Part shown: piece by piece, positions 1 to 8,269 of the stretch
How the letters are laid out: each line of letters begins with the position of its first letter
How positions within the stretch are numbered: the first letter of the stretch is position 1
Source of the DNA: a bacterium
GTDB taxonomy: Bacteria; UBP6; UBA1177
Direction of reading: 5' to 3'
Assembly: GCA_017961325.1 (NCBI GenBank)
Contig: JAGCXM010000041.1
Span: forward strand, 1 to 36,883
Length of the DNA stretch: 36,883 bases
Program-made: the position numbers and the translations under genes
Notes under the pieces: model-generated
The model's database searches: none
Seen by the model: the letters and a program-made list of their open reading frames with translations, nothing else
What the model was told of the DNA's origin: nothing

Positions 1-55
1 CCAAGCACTCTTCAGGTGCGGCTTTTATCTGTTCCAAAAGTGTTTCGTAACTCAT
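1..55 (-). CDS. 5' end of an unidentified gene (partial)
   Basis: The ATG at 55-53 (minus strand) is preceded by a good GGAGG Shine-Dalgarno at 65-61. Eighteen codons are readable before the window edge: MSYETLLEQIKAAPEECL. This is too short to assign a function. The short gap after the glyS stop at 131 suggests it could be a distal gene of the glyQS transcription unit. Confidence 0.6.
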   Translation of the reverse strand, partial: MSYETLLEQIKAAPEECL

Positions 56-130
56 ATTAGCCTCCAATTAAAGTCATACCTGCAAATTATAGTGAAAAAC
101 GGACGAAAAACAAGGGGTTACTTTCATCAT

Positions 131-2176
131 TTAAATATTCAGGAAACTGATTTCACCGATATTTTCTGCTACCAGATTGGTAACTTTACCGATGAGGTTC
201 ATTCTGTTCGTTCTGATCCCGGCGTTATCGTGCATTACGAAAACTGCGTCGAAGAATGCGTCGAGTGCCGGTTTGAGCGAGAGGATCTTCATCGCAATTT
301 CGAAGTTGTCGTGCATATTCTTGATTTCGTTTTCAACTTTGACTACTTCGGCGAAAAGGTTCTTCTCTTCATCCTGCTCGAAAAGTGCTTCGTTGACTGT
401 TCCGACGGAAAATTCCTGTTTTTTCAGGATGTTGCAGCCGCGTTTGTAAAGTTGTACCAGTTTGGAAATCCCGCTTTCCTTGAGAAGACGCGAAATCGTC
501 TCTGCCCGTTTTGCGACAACTTTCGGAAATTCTGCGTCGCGTGCCGTCGCAGCCTGGATGACAGGTGTGTCGAAACTTAATACTGCGTTGTATCTTGCGA
601 CTATGAAGTCGATTATCTCCTGCTTCATCTCATCTTTCGCGTTTTTGATGCGCGGAACGATGAGATTCCATGCGAATTCGACGACTTCCCTGATGTCGAG
701 AGCGTAATTCTGCGCGACGGTGAGGAAACCGATCGCGTTTCTGCGGATAGCGAACTTGTCTTTGGAGCCGCTGGGCTTCATTCCCGCCATGAATCCGCCG
801 ACGATGGTGTCTATTTTGTCAGACATACTGAGGATCGTTCCGATTTCTGTTTTCGGAAGCTCGTCTCCTGCGTTTATCGGGAGATAGTGCTCATACATCG
901 CTTCGCAGACATCCTTCTCGAATCCTGCGTGAAGTGCGTAGTATCTGCCCATGATCCCCTGAAGATCGGGAAATTCAAAGACGACGCCAGTTACGAGGTC
1001 GTTCTTTATCATTGAACCGGCCTTGAGAAGCCTCTCTTTCGCCGCAGCGTCAAGAGTGAAGCATTTTCCGGCGATAAAAGCGGCGATTTTGCAGATTCTT
1101 TCGACTTTTTCGCTGTAAGTCCCGAGATCTTTCTGGAAAAGAACCCCTTTGAGCCTTTCACCGAAAGAAGCGAAATCTTTGGCGAGGTCGTCGTTGAAGT
1201 AGAATGCCGCATCGGAAAGACGGGCAGAAACGACTTTTTCGTTTCCTTCGATCACAAGCGAATCTTCACGCGGAATGTTGTTGAGAACGCTTGCAAACTT
1301 GATGACCTGCGAATTTTTGTCGCTCAGAGTGAAGTATCTCTGGTCTTTTTTGAGGACTTTGACAACGAGCTCGACCGGCAGGTTTTTGTATTTTTCGGGA
1401 ATGTTGCCGATGACGACATGCGGATATTCGACCATGTCGGTGACTTCATCAAGGAGAGCTTCGTCGATATTTGCAACAAGTCCGAGTTCTTCGGCTTTTT
1501 TCGCGACTTCTGAGCGGATGAACTCCTTTCTTTCAGTTCTGTCGGCCATAATATAGTGCGCCGTAAGAATTTCGTAATAATTCGAAGCATTTACGTCAAG
1601 AGCTCCGTTTGAAAGGAAGCGGTGTCCGAAAGAAGTTTTCGAGAATTTTATCCCTTCGAAATCGTCTTCAACAGGCTTTCCGTCGATCGAAAGGAGGATC
1701 CATCTTATCGGTCTTGCGAAAGCGAAAGTGTTTTCAGCCCAGCGCATGCTTTTTTTGAAGTTCGCAGCGTGGAGAGCCGCCTTTACAACCGGAGCGATGA
1801 CTTCTTCGAGAGATTTTCCCTTTTCTTCGACAAAGCCGGTGATCACTTCGCCTTTTTCGCTGTTTTCAAAGAAATAGTCGGTGATTTTGTTCTTTGCCAG
1901 GAAGGCTTCGCCCGCTTTGGAAAGGGTCCCGTCAGCGTTGAGAGCCACTTTTTTCGGAGCTCCCGTGACTTTTTCGCGGATGTCGGGCTGTTTTTCAGGA
2001 AGTCCGGTGCAGACGAGAGCCGTCCTCGAACATGTTGAAAATTCCTTGCAGTTTCCGACAGTTACGCGCTGTTTTTCAAGTTCGGAAAGGACTTTTTCCT
2101 TAAGCTGCGAAACAAAAGGAAGAATAAAACTTGCAGGAAACTCTTCATAACCGATTTCAAAAATAAAATCCGACAT
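131..2176 (-). CDS. glyS: Glycyl-tRNA synthetase beta subunit
   Basis: Beta subunit of the bacterial alpha2beta2 glycyl-tRNA synthetase. It recognises tRNA-Gly and works with the alpha subunit, which forms glycyl-adenylate, in the cytoplasm. The 681-residue length is typical. The N-terminus has the family opening (FEIGYEEFPAS, residues 6-16, equivalent to the usual ELGTEELP). It is followed by the TGAPKKVA region, the RPIRWIL stretch and a C-terminal helical region with an ALDAFFDAVFVM segment as in other GlyS proteins. The ATG directly follows the glyQ stop (TAAATG), and its AAGGAGG Shine-Dalgarno lies inside the last glyQ codons, so the two subunits are translationally coupled. No key region looks missing. 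The intergenic stretch to the next gene has no clear terminator. Confidence 0.97.
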   Translation of the reverse strand: MSDFIFEIGYEEFPASFILPFVSQLKEKVLSELEKQRVTVGNCKEFSTCSRTALVCTGLPEKQPDIREKVTGAPKKVALNADGTLSKAGEAFLAKNKITDYFFENSEKGEVITGFVEEKGKSLEEVIAPVVKAALHAANFKKSMRWAENTFAFARPIRWILLSIDGKPVEDDFEGIKFSKTSFGHRFLSNGALDVNASNYYEILTAHYIMADRTERKEFIRSEVAKKAEELGLVANIDEALLDEVTDMVEYPHVVIGNIPEKYKNLPVELVVKVLKKDQRYFTLSDKNSQVIKFASVLNNIPREDSLVIEGNEKVVSARLSDAAFYFNDDLAKDFASFGERLKGVLFQKDLGTYSEKVERICKIAAFIAGKCFTLDAAAKERLLKAGSMIKNDLVTGVVFEFPDLQGIMGRYYALHAGFEKDVCEAMYEHYLPINAGDELPKTEIGTILSMSDKIDTIVGGFMAGMKPSGSKDKFAIRRNAIGFLTVAQNYALDIREVVEFAWNLIVPRIKNAKDEMKQEIIDFIVARYNAVLSFDTPVIQAATARDAEFPKVVAKRAETISRLLKESGISKLVQLYKRGCNILKKQEFSVGTVNEALFEQDEEKNLFAEVVKVENEIKNMHDNFEIAMKILSLKPALDAFFDAVFVMHDNAGIRTNRMNLIGKVTNLVAENIGEISFLNI

Positions 2177-3034
2177 TTATCCCTCCTTAAAACTTTCAGC
2201 GTATTTTTTTGCAGCGGCACACGCAAGGTCTCTGATGCGCATGATGTATCTCTGCCTTTCAGTGACCGAAATAGCGCCTCTTGCATCGAGAATGTTGAAC
2301 GCGTGGCTTGCCTTGATGCAGAATTCGTAAGCGGGGCGAGGAAGCGATTTTTCGATAAGTTCTTTCGAAATTTTCTCGTATTTGTCGAAAAAAGCGAAAA
2401 AATTTTCTACCGGAGCCTCTTTGAAGTTGAAAGTCGAAAATTCGACTTCGTCAGCCTTGTGGACCGTGCCGTATTTGACTTTGTCGTTCCACTGCAGATC
2501 GTAAACGTTTTCGACTCCCTGCAGATACATACAGATCCTCTCCAGACCGTAGGTAAGTTCTACCGGAACCGGTTTAAGGTCGATACCGCCTACCTGCTGG
2601 AAGTATGTGAACTGGCTGATCTCCATTCCGTCAAGCCATACTTCCCAGCCAAGACCCCATGCGCCCAGAGTCGGGCTTTCCCAGTCATCCTCGACAAAGC
2701 GGATATCGTGCTCCGCCGGGTCGATCCCGATGACTTTGAGGCTTTCCAAGTAAAGCTGCTGGGCATCTTTCGGGCTCGGTTTTATGAGGACCTGAAGCTG
2801 GTAGAACCTCTGCATCCTGTTCGGGCTTTCGCCGTATCTGCCGTCAGTCGGTCTGCGCGACGGCTGGACATAGACAGAGCTTATATTCGCCGGATTCAGC
2901 GCGTAGAAAAACGTCGCGGGGTGGAAAGTTCCGGCACCCATTTCCAGATCCCACGGCTGAACCAGTATGCAGCCGCGTTCCATCCAGAATTTTTCAAGTC
3001 GAACGATCATTTCCTGAAAGGTAAGTCCCTTCAT
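2177..3034 (-). CDS. glyQ: Glycyl-tRNA synthetase alpha subunit
   Basis: Catalytic alpha subunit of tetrameric bacterial glycyl-tRNA synthetase (class II). It activates glycine with ATP. The 285-residue product starts with the family sequence [14 protein letters not shown] and carries [22 protein letters not shown] (residues about 22-43) and the class II motif region [16 protein letters not shown] (about 60-75), all highly characteristic. The start is the ATG at 3034 with GGGAGG about six bases upstream. A promoter with an internal inverted repeat lies immediately upstream (3063-3090). glyQ is first in the operon, with glyS following without a gap. Confidence 0.98.
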   Translation of the reverse strand: MKGLTFQEMIVRLEKFWMERGCILVQPWDLEMGAGTFHPATFFYALNPANISSVYVQPSRRPTDGRYGESPNRMQRFYQLQVLIKPSPKDAQQLYLESLKVIGIDPAEHDIRFVEDDWESPTLGAWGLGWEVWLDGMEISQFTYFQQVGGIDLKPVPVELTYGLERICMYLQGVENVYDLQWNDKVKYGTVHKADEVEFSTFNFKEAPVENFFAFFDKYEKISKELIEKSLPRPAYEFCIKASHAFNILDARGAISVTERQRYIMRIRDLACAAAKKYAESFKEG

Positions 3035-3062
3035 TTTGGCCTCCCAAAAAAATTAGCGCACG

Positions 3063-3090
3063 AATATAGCACAAAGAAGTGCTAAGTCAA
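3063..3090 (-). promoter_or_regulatory. Promoter of glyQS with an inverted repeat in the spacer
   Basis: On the minus strand TTGACT (3090-3085) is followed after 16 bases by TATATT (3068-3063), with an extended -10 TG one base upstream. Initiation would fall about 20 bases before the glyQ start codon. The spacer is mostly an inverted repeat: TAGCAC at 3067-3072 and GTGCTA at 3079-3084 on the plus strand, separated by six bases. It could be an operator site or a coincidence of short arms. Confidence 0.6.
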
Positions 3091-3146
3091 AAACAAGCCG
3101 AAATTTACTTCCGGGGAAATCTCTTCCGACAATTTTCCGGATTATG

Positions 3147-3174
3147 TTGACAATATTGTCAAAATTATTATAAC
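3147..3174 (+). promoter_or_regulatory. Promoter of the HEAT-repeat gene, with a 16-bp palindrome over the -35 box
   Basis: TTGACA (3147-3152) and TATAAC (3169-3174) are separated by 16 bases and point toward the gene starting at 3219. The -35 box is the left half of a perfect 16-bp palindrome, TTGACAATATTGTCAA (3147-3162). A dimeric repressor bound there would block sigma70 access, so an operator role is inferred. No regulator gene is adjacent. Confidence 0.55.
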
Positions 3175-3218
3175 TATTCGGAAAAGTTTTGTTTTATAGC
3201 AGAATGCGGAGGTGGGAG

Positions 3219-4745
3219 ATGTTAAAAGTTTTGTTTTTACTGGTTGTTTTTTGCACTTCATCGCTTTTCGCGCAAAGTGTTTCTGTTCTTGACGACAAAG
3301 TCAAGCTCAACGATGACGAATTCGTTCAGTCGATTGTTAAAGCCGATACGATTGTCGCCGGCAGATACATTCAGGGCGGCAAAACCAAAGCGAAGGTTTT
3401 GGTCGAAAAGGCTTATGTCGGCGATGTTTCGGGTGAGATCGAAATCACCGGCATTGACGGTGAAAAACTGAGACGCCGTTACAAACGTGACGACTACAAA
3501 AAAGCAGATCTTTACGTTTTTATTCTGAAAAAGGACACGAAAACCTACAAACTGCTTCCGAACAGCATCACGATTCCGCTTGCAAAGGACAATACTAAAG
3601 CGAATTTTTCGTTCAATACTCCCCATTTGATGAATTTCTGGCTCCCGTTCGATGAAAAACTGTTTGAAGTCGCAGTCAAGGGAATCCGCGAGCATGCCGA
3701 CAAAATGCAGAACGAATCGACTCAGAATGCCTTTTCAAAACTTATTGACGGATACGTCGCTAAAAAGGACACGACTTCGCTTCGTGAATCTCTCGCTGTG
3801 GCGAAGTTGGCGCAGCTCAAATTCGATGAAGAGCATTATGACAATCTGACTGCCGGAAAGGATACTCTTTCCTGTCTTGCGATTAAGTTTTCTGGCGAAA
3901 TCATGGGCGGAATATATTTCGACCATAACGTTCTGCCGAAAGCCGAGACTTTGAGTGCAGACAATCAGACCGCGTTCGGATATGCCGCAATGAGCATCTA
4001 TTCAAAGCAGAGTGTTCCCGTTATCGGAAGAATGCTGAATAAAATCAGCCTGTATTCACCTGCTTCGAGCGAATGTTTCCCCGATATGAAGCCTGCTTCG
4101 AACAAAGAGGTTTTTGTCAGGGCTTTGATTGAAATCGATTCTCCGGAGACGATAGGATTGCTTGCGACACAGCTTGAAAGCGGCGATGCAAACTGGCTTT
4201 CGAGAGTTCTTGCGATTATCGCCGAATATGACGGTGCAGATCTGGTCGAGCTTGTTCTCAAGGCTGCAACAAATGAAAGACTTTCCGAAAGAAAACTTGA
4301 GTTCAGCAACTATTTCAACAAGGTTAAATCGAAAAGTGTTGCCGAAACCCTTGTTTCTCTTTTCGGCAAAAGCGGTGATTCCTATTGGAAAAAGACGATT
4401 CTTTCGGTTGTCGGAACCTATCAGTTCGCTGAATCGCTTCCTTTCCTCATTCAGGTTTTGAACGAAGATTCGAAGGAAGAGATAAGAACGACTGCTGCAA
4501 TGTCGATCGGTCAGGTCGGCAATGCAGGCGGGGCGAAACCGCTTTACGAATTCATCGTCCGCGAAAAATCAATTCTCGCGAAGTCGATCGGAATCCAGTC
4601 TCTTGCGAAAATCGGCGACAAATCGGTTCAGGATTATCTCAAAAAACTTGTAAGCGACGAAGCTGATCCGAAAGTCCGCGAAGAGGCTGCAAACGCCATC
4701 GAAGACAACCTGTTTATTCTCAGATACGGCAAAGAAAAAGATTGA
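3219..4745 (+). CDS. Exported HEAT-repeat protein
   Basis: Protein of 508 residues with an N-terminal signal peptide (MLKVLFLLVVFCTSSLFA, cleavage likely before Q19). The ATG at 3219 is chosen over an upstream TTG at 3189 because GGAGG sits at 3208-3212 and the signal peptide then begins directly. The middle part is unrecognised. The C-terminal third (roughly residues 310-500) consists of alpha-helical repeats of HEAT/PBS-lyase type, for example IRTTAAMSIGQVGNAGGAKP and VREEAANAIEDN. Such repeats are protein-protein interaction scaffolds; the export signal places it in the periplasm or at the envelope. It overlaps the following uracil-DNA glycosylase start by four bases, but no functional link is obvious. 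Confidence 0.85.
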   Translation: MLKVLFLLVVFCTSSLFAQSVSVLDDKVKLNDDEFVQSIVKADTIVAGRYIQGGKTKAKVLVEKAYVGDVSGEIEITGIDGEKLRRRYKRDDYKKADLYVFILKKDTKTYKLLPNSITIPLAKDNTKANFSFNTPHLMNFWLPFDEKLFEVAVKGIREHADKMQNESTQNAFSKLIDGYVAKKDTTSLRESLAVAKLAQLKFDEEHYDNLTAGKDTLSCLAIKFSGEIMGGIYFDHNVLPKAETLSADNQTAFGYAAMSIYSKQSVPVIGRMLNKISLYSPASSECFPDMKPASNKEVFVRALIEIDSPETIGLLATQLESGDANWLSRVLAIIAEYDGADLVELVLKAATNERLSERKLEFSNYFNKVKSKSVAETLVSLFGKSGDSYWKKTILSVVGTYQFAESLPFLIQVLNEDSKEEIRTTAAMSIGQVGNAGGAKPLYEFIVREKSILAKSIGIQSLAKIGDKSVQDYLKKLVSDEADPKVREEAANAIEDNLFILRYGKEKD

Positions 4746-5506
4746 TTTCTTCAAATATTTCAGAACATCTTGAAGCTTGGCTTCTTTGGCAGAACGAACT
4801 TCAGCCGTTTCTGTTTGACGATTCTTTCACCTCTGAAATTCAGTCCGGACTTGCGCAGTTGACTGCCGAACCTTTTGGATACGGTAAGCCGAAGGATCTC
4901 TTTCCAGCTCAAAAAGTTCCGGGAAAGGTTGAAGAGCCGATTGATGAATCTTTGCCGCCTCTTGAAAAGCTGCGGATAAAAGCCGAAAAATGTTCGGCCT
5001 GCCGCCTTGCTGCAAAGCGGACAAAGACGGTTTTCGGCGAAGGCAATCCGAATGCTGAAATCATGTTCGTCGGCGAAGGGCCTGGCGAAGACGAGGATCT
5101 GTCGGGCAGACCTTTTGTCGGAAGGGCAGGACAGCTTTTGACGAAAATAATTGAAAACGGTATGAAAATTCCACGCGGGCAGGTTTATATCGCAAATATC
5201 GTGAAATGCCGTCCGCCCGCAAACAGGGATCCGATGCCGGATGAAGCTCAGTGCTGCATCGGTTTTTTAAAAGAGCAAATAAGTATTGTTAAACCTAAGG
5301 TTTTGATTTTATTGGGTAAAGTTGCAATGAAAAATCTGCTCGGGTTGGAAGGCGCAATCACAAGGGCGCGTGAATCGACCTACGAGTATGACGGAATAAG
5401 GGTTTTTGTTACGTATCATCCGAGTGCCCTGCTCAGAAACGAATCTTACAAGCGGCCTGTCTGGGAGGACATAAAAAAAGCGATGAAGTATTTGGGGATG
5501 ATGTAA
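4742..5506 (+). CDS. Type 4 (Fe-S) uracil-DNA glycosylase
   Basis: Excises uracil from DNA as the first step of base-excision repair. The 254-residue product has the family 4 features: cysteines C84 and C87 (KCSACRL) and later C156 and C171/C172, which would ligate a 4Fe-4S cluster; the GEGPGEDED motif (111-119); GRPFVGRAG; NIVKCRPPANRDPMP; and the C-terminal HPS active-site motif (226-228, YHPSALLR). An N-terminal extension of about 75 residues precedes the core, as is common in this family. The TTG start at 4742 overlaps the upstream stop (TTGA), implying translational coupling. No ATG occurs before the core, and no strong Shine-Dalgarno is visible, so the exact start is uncertain. Confidence 0.92.
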   Translation: MISSNISEHLEAWLLWQNELQPFLFDDSFTSEIQSGLAQLTAEPFGYGKPKDLFPAQKVPGKVEEPIDESLPPLEKLRIKAEKCSACRLAAKRTKTVFGEGNPNAEIMFVGEGPGEDEDLSGRPFVGRAGQLLTKIIENGMKIPRGQVYIANIVKCRPPANRDPMPDEAQCCIGFLKEQISIVKPKVLILLGKVAMKNLLGLEGAITRARESTYEYDGIRVFVTYHPSALLRNESYKRPVWEDIKKAMKYLGMM

Positions 5507-5509
5507 CCG

Positions 5510-5529
5510 GAGACTTGCTGAAAAGTCTC
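5510..5529 (+). terminator. Possible weak terminator hairpin after the glycosylase gene
   Basis: A 7-bp perfect stem (GAGACTT at 5510-5516, AAGTCTC at 5523-5529) with a six-base loop. The T-rich run begins only about 20 bases later (from 5548), so this is not a canonical intrinsic terminator. Confidence 0.3.
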
Positions 5530-5572
5530 GCTGTTTGTTGAAATTAATTTTTTTTATATAGGTTGGTGGAAA

Positions 5573-7087
5573 ATGTTTGAAAGAAAAATTTTATCCATTG
5601 TTTTTATTGCGTTTTTTTCTGTGAATCTTGCGGCGTCATCCGTTTTGGAGCTTGTAGGAGCGCAGGATTCTGTTCATCCGTTCACTTCGAGAATAATTTC
5701 GACCGGCGCCGAAGCGGCATACTTTAATCCGGCAGACCTCGCAACTCTCGATGATTCCTTTAAAATCGGATTCGGAATGACAATCCAGAACAAGTCGATA
5801 AGCCACGCGAAAAGACCTGACGGACACAATATAACCGATCTTATTTATGATGTTGACACCGGAAGCATGGGAGCAGGTATAGACGGATTTTACGCGCCCA
5901 TGGCGACAAAAGATCTGCTCAACAAGCGCGGATCGGCAGACTATGACTCTTTTGACGGCGTAATAACTCTTGGAGCCGTCAAGAACATCGCGAGAAAAAG
6001 CCTTGAAAAAATAGGCGGTCAGCTCACCGTCGGCGTTTATGCACTTATTCCGTTTTCCGGAATACAGACTCAGGAACCTTTTTTTAATGACGAAAGGGAA
6101 CAGTATTTTTCAAACAGTCTTCAGTTCGAGCTTTACGGTGACAGGCTTAAACAGTTCAGTGCTGCTGTTGCTCTTGCAGGAAGATTCGGCCGCTACTTCA
6201 GAATCGGCGCTGGTCTTGCGATTTCAACTTACACCAAGACTCAAAACCGTGTTTTCGTTCCGAGTCCTACTGATCCGGCGGTTCAGCTCATTAATGCGAA
6301 TATGAATGTCGGAGCTTCGGTCATGCCTTACTTTTCGTTCGTGGTCAATCCGGTTGCGGAATGGCATCTCACCGGAACGTTCCACTTTCCGACGAATACC
6401 GGGATAGTCAAGCTCAACAATGAAATGCAGGTCCTGGGTTGGGAATACGAAGAAGGAACCAAAACAGGATATCTTAAAGCGAATTCTTCAATGACGGCAG
6501 GTTATCAGCCGATAAAACTTTCAATCGGAACCTACTACGATTTCAAACTTCCGAAAGACTACATTCTTACTCCGATGGCCGGTTTTGAATGGTCACGCTG
6601 GTCGACTTACGTCAACCGTCACGGTGAAAAGCCGTCGGACAAATGGGACGATACTTTTTCAGCTACCGCAGGATTGATCATGCGTCATGCTGAACGCAGG
6701 GCAGCATTCGGCTTCAACTTTGTTCCAAGTCCGGTTCCTGCTCAGACCGGCAGAGAGAACTATGTTGACAACGACAGAATGGGTTTTTCACTTGGTTACC
6801 ACGAATATTTCGACATTACGGATCAAGTCAAGATCGGCGCCGGCATAAGCGGCTCGCTGCAGTGGTTACTCAGCAGAACGGAAGAGAAGGATCTCGAGCG
6901 TGAGATGAAGGACGGAGGACTTGTTGACGAACTTCCCGACGATGCGGAATATTACGGTTCTCAGGTTACCGCGGAAGAATTTGAAGAGATAAAGGCAGGA
7001 CTTCAGACGAATAATCCCGGTTTCCCGGGCTGGACAAGCAAAGGTTTTCTTTTGAATATAGGTGTTTCAGCAGAAGTTATATGGTAA
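5573..7087 (+). CDS. FadL/OmpP1/TodX-family outer-membrane transport protein
   Basis: A 504-residue predicted beta-barrel with a signal peptide (MFERKILSIVFIAFFSVNLAASS). Early in the mature protein comes the family pattern GAEAAYFNPADLATL (NPA motif), where FadL-type proteins have an N-terminal hatch region. The remainder alternates aromatic/hydrophobic strands with polar turns, and the chain ends in an aromatic residue (VSAEVIW), the usual outer-membrane assembly signal. FadL-like proteins let hydrophobic molecules such as long-chain fatty acids or aromatics cross the outer membrane; the substrate here is unknown. A GGTGG ribosome site precedes the ATG. Only 27 bases separate it from the next lipoprotein gene, so the two are probably co-transcribed. 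Confidence 0.85.
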   Translation: MFERKILSIVFIAFFSVNLAASSVLELVGAQDSVHPFTSRIISTGAEAAYFNPADLATLDDSFKIGFGMTIQNKSISHAKRPDGHNITDLIYDVDTGSMGAGIDGFYAPMATKDLLNKRGSADYDSFDGVITLGAVKNIARKSLEKIGGQLTVGVYALIPFSGIQTQEPFFNDEREQYFSNSLQFELYGDRLKQFSAAVALAGRFGRYFRIGAGLAISTYTKTQNRVFVPSPTDPAVQLINANMNVGASVMPYFSFVVNPVAEWHLTGTFHFPTNTGIVKLNNEMQVLGWEYEEGTKTGYLKANSSMTAGYQPIKLSIGTYYDFKLPKDYILTPMAGFEWSRWSTYVNRHGEKPSDKWDDTFSATAGLIMRHAERRAAFGFNFVPSPVPAQTGRENYVDNDRMGFSLGYHEYFDITDQVKIGAGISGSLQWLLSRTEEKDLEREMKDGGLVDELPDDAEYYGSQVTAEEFEEIKAGLQTNNPGFPGWTSKGFLLNIGVSAEVIW

Positions 7088-7114
7088 AATTAGCAACTTT
7101 TTAAGGAGGAAAAA

Positions 7115-8203
7115 ATGAAAAAATTCATGATTTCAATCGCAGCTATCTGTGCAGTAATTTTCTTTATTTCATGCGGAGATAACACTTCCACGAAACAAGA
7201 TGAGAACAATACCGAACCGGATACTGAAAATGGGACCGGTGACGAAAACGTAAAAGATGACGAAACCGAAAACGGTAACGGGAACGGAAACGTCGAAGAA
7301 ACAGATTCCGATGATCCGGCAGATTCAGGTGATCAGACCGATTCTGTCGAAGAAACAGATTCCGATGATCAGGCGGATTCAGAAGATCAGACTGATTCCG
7401 ACGAGCCTGAAAACTGTGAGCTCAGCGAACTTGAACAGGAATTCGTAGGAACATGGGCTCAGAAGATAATCCTTCGTTCTAAATCAAGTACGACTCTCGC
7501 CAAAAACGTTCCGAGCGTAACGACGCGTTACCTTGTTGTCGAAATAAAACCCGATGCGAACTGCAAACTTGATTTCAATAAAAAGGCGGACCAGATCTGC
7601 AGAACCGACAACAGAACCGGCGACAATATTGCAAATAAAGGTGTCGTAAAATTCAACGAACCCGATTCCAAATTCAACACGATTTTCCATCACTGGAAAC
7701 CTGCAGATCTCCCGGGACACGAAGGAGAGGCTTACCTTGAAATTGCGGAAGAAGGCGGAGAAAAGACATTCAAACTCAACAAAGACTGGGAACTCCGCGG
7801 TGCGAATATGAGTGATCCTTCGACGGAAGATATGGTTGCCAATAAAAATGATGCCAGAATTTTCGATCACGACGGTGACGGAAATGCTGCCTTCACAATT
7901 AAATTCAACGGTTTCGTAAGCGGTCCGATGTATTATGTCCAGAGACTCAGCCACGTCCTTACCGGAAAAGTCGTAGGCGAAGGCAAGATCGAAGGAAACG
8001 TAGAGTGGAGTGATGAACAGTTCGCTCACCCCGACACACCGAACGCGACCCTCAAAGGTCAGAAAACGACCGTTACCGATACGTCAATGAGTGTATTCCA
8101 GCTCGTAAAAGTTGATGATTCAATGGACTGTGCAACGCTTCTTGAGAATGCAAACAGCATTTTTGACATCGCTGATCCGAATACGGATGTTCCTCTTGAC
8201 TAG
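7115..8203 (+). CDS. Lipoprotein with an acidic repeat linker
   Basis: A 362-residue protein starting after a strong AAGGAGG site. The signal peptide ends in a lipobox (IFFISC, Cys21). Residues about 22-110 form a very acidic, low-complexity linker rich in D, E, N and T that contains two tandem 18-residue repeats (VEETDSDD...DQTDS). The rest (about 115-362) is a compact, probably beta-rich domain with a WAQK opening, several cysteines and segments such as FNTIFHHWKPADLPGHEGEAY. I do not recognise the family. It is likely anchored in the outer membrane with the linker acting as a flexible spacer. It follows the FadL-like gene closely and ends with a good terminator. Confidence 0.85.
   Translation: MKKFMISIAAICAVIFFISCGDNTSTKQDENNTEPDTENGTGDENVKDDETENGNGNGNVEETDSDDPADSGDQTDSVEETDSDDQADSEDQTDSDEPENCELSELEQEFVGTWAQKIILRSKSSTTLAKNVPSVTTRYLVVEIKPDANCKLDFNKKADQICRTDNRTGDNIANKGVVKFNEPDSKFNTIFHHWKPADLPGHEGEAYLEIAEEGGEKTFKLNKDWELRGANMSDPSTEDMVANKNDARIFDHDGDGNAAFTIKFNGFVSGPMYYVQRLSHVLTGKVVGEGKIEGNVEWSDEQFAHPDTPNATLKGQKTTVTDTSMSVFQLVKVDDSMDCATLLENANSIFDIADPNTDVPLD
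7292..7399 (+). repeat. Two tandem 54-bp repeats in the lipoprotein linker
   Basis: Units 7292-7345 and 7346-7399 match with a handful of substitutions. They encode the 18-residue acidic unit VEETDSDDxADSxDQTDS twice. Such in-frame tandem copies can expand or contract by slippage without breaking the gene. Confidence 0.85.
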
Positions 8204-8227
8204 ATTTTAGCAGATTCATGATTTTTA

Positions 8228-8257
8228 AGTCCCTCTGCGGAGGGGCTTTTATTTTTT
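8228..8257 (+). terminator. Intrinsic terminator after the acidic-linker lipoprotein
   Basis: An 8-bp stem (AGTCCCTC / GAGGGGCT, one G-T pair) with a TGCG loop, followed by TTTATTTTTT. It lies in the 66-base gap before the next gene, ending just before that gene's AGGAG site. The downstream gene must therefore use read-through or a promoter embedded upstream. Confidence 0.8.
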
Positions 8258-8269
8258 AGGAGTTCTTTT

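Noticed and set aside
2303-3085. Open frame (260 codons) antisense to glyQ
   Set aside because: glyQ on the other strand is unambiguous and highly conserved; the antisense frame shows no ribosome site or known motif.
7250-7420. CRISPR-like repeat array
   Set aside because: Only two adjacent units without spacers, in frame within a gene and encoding a low-complexity linker.
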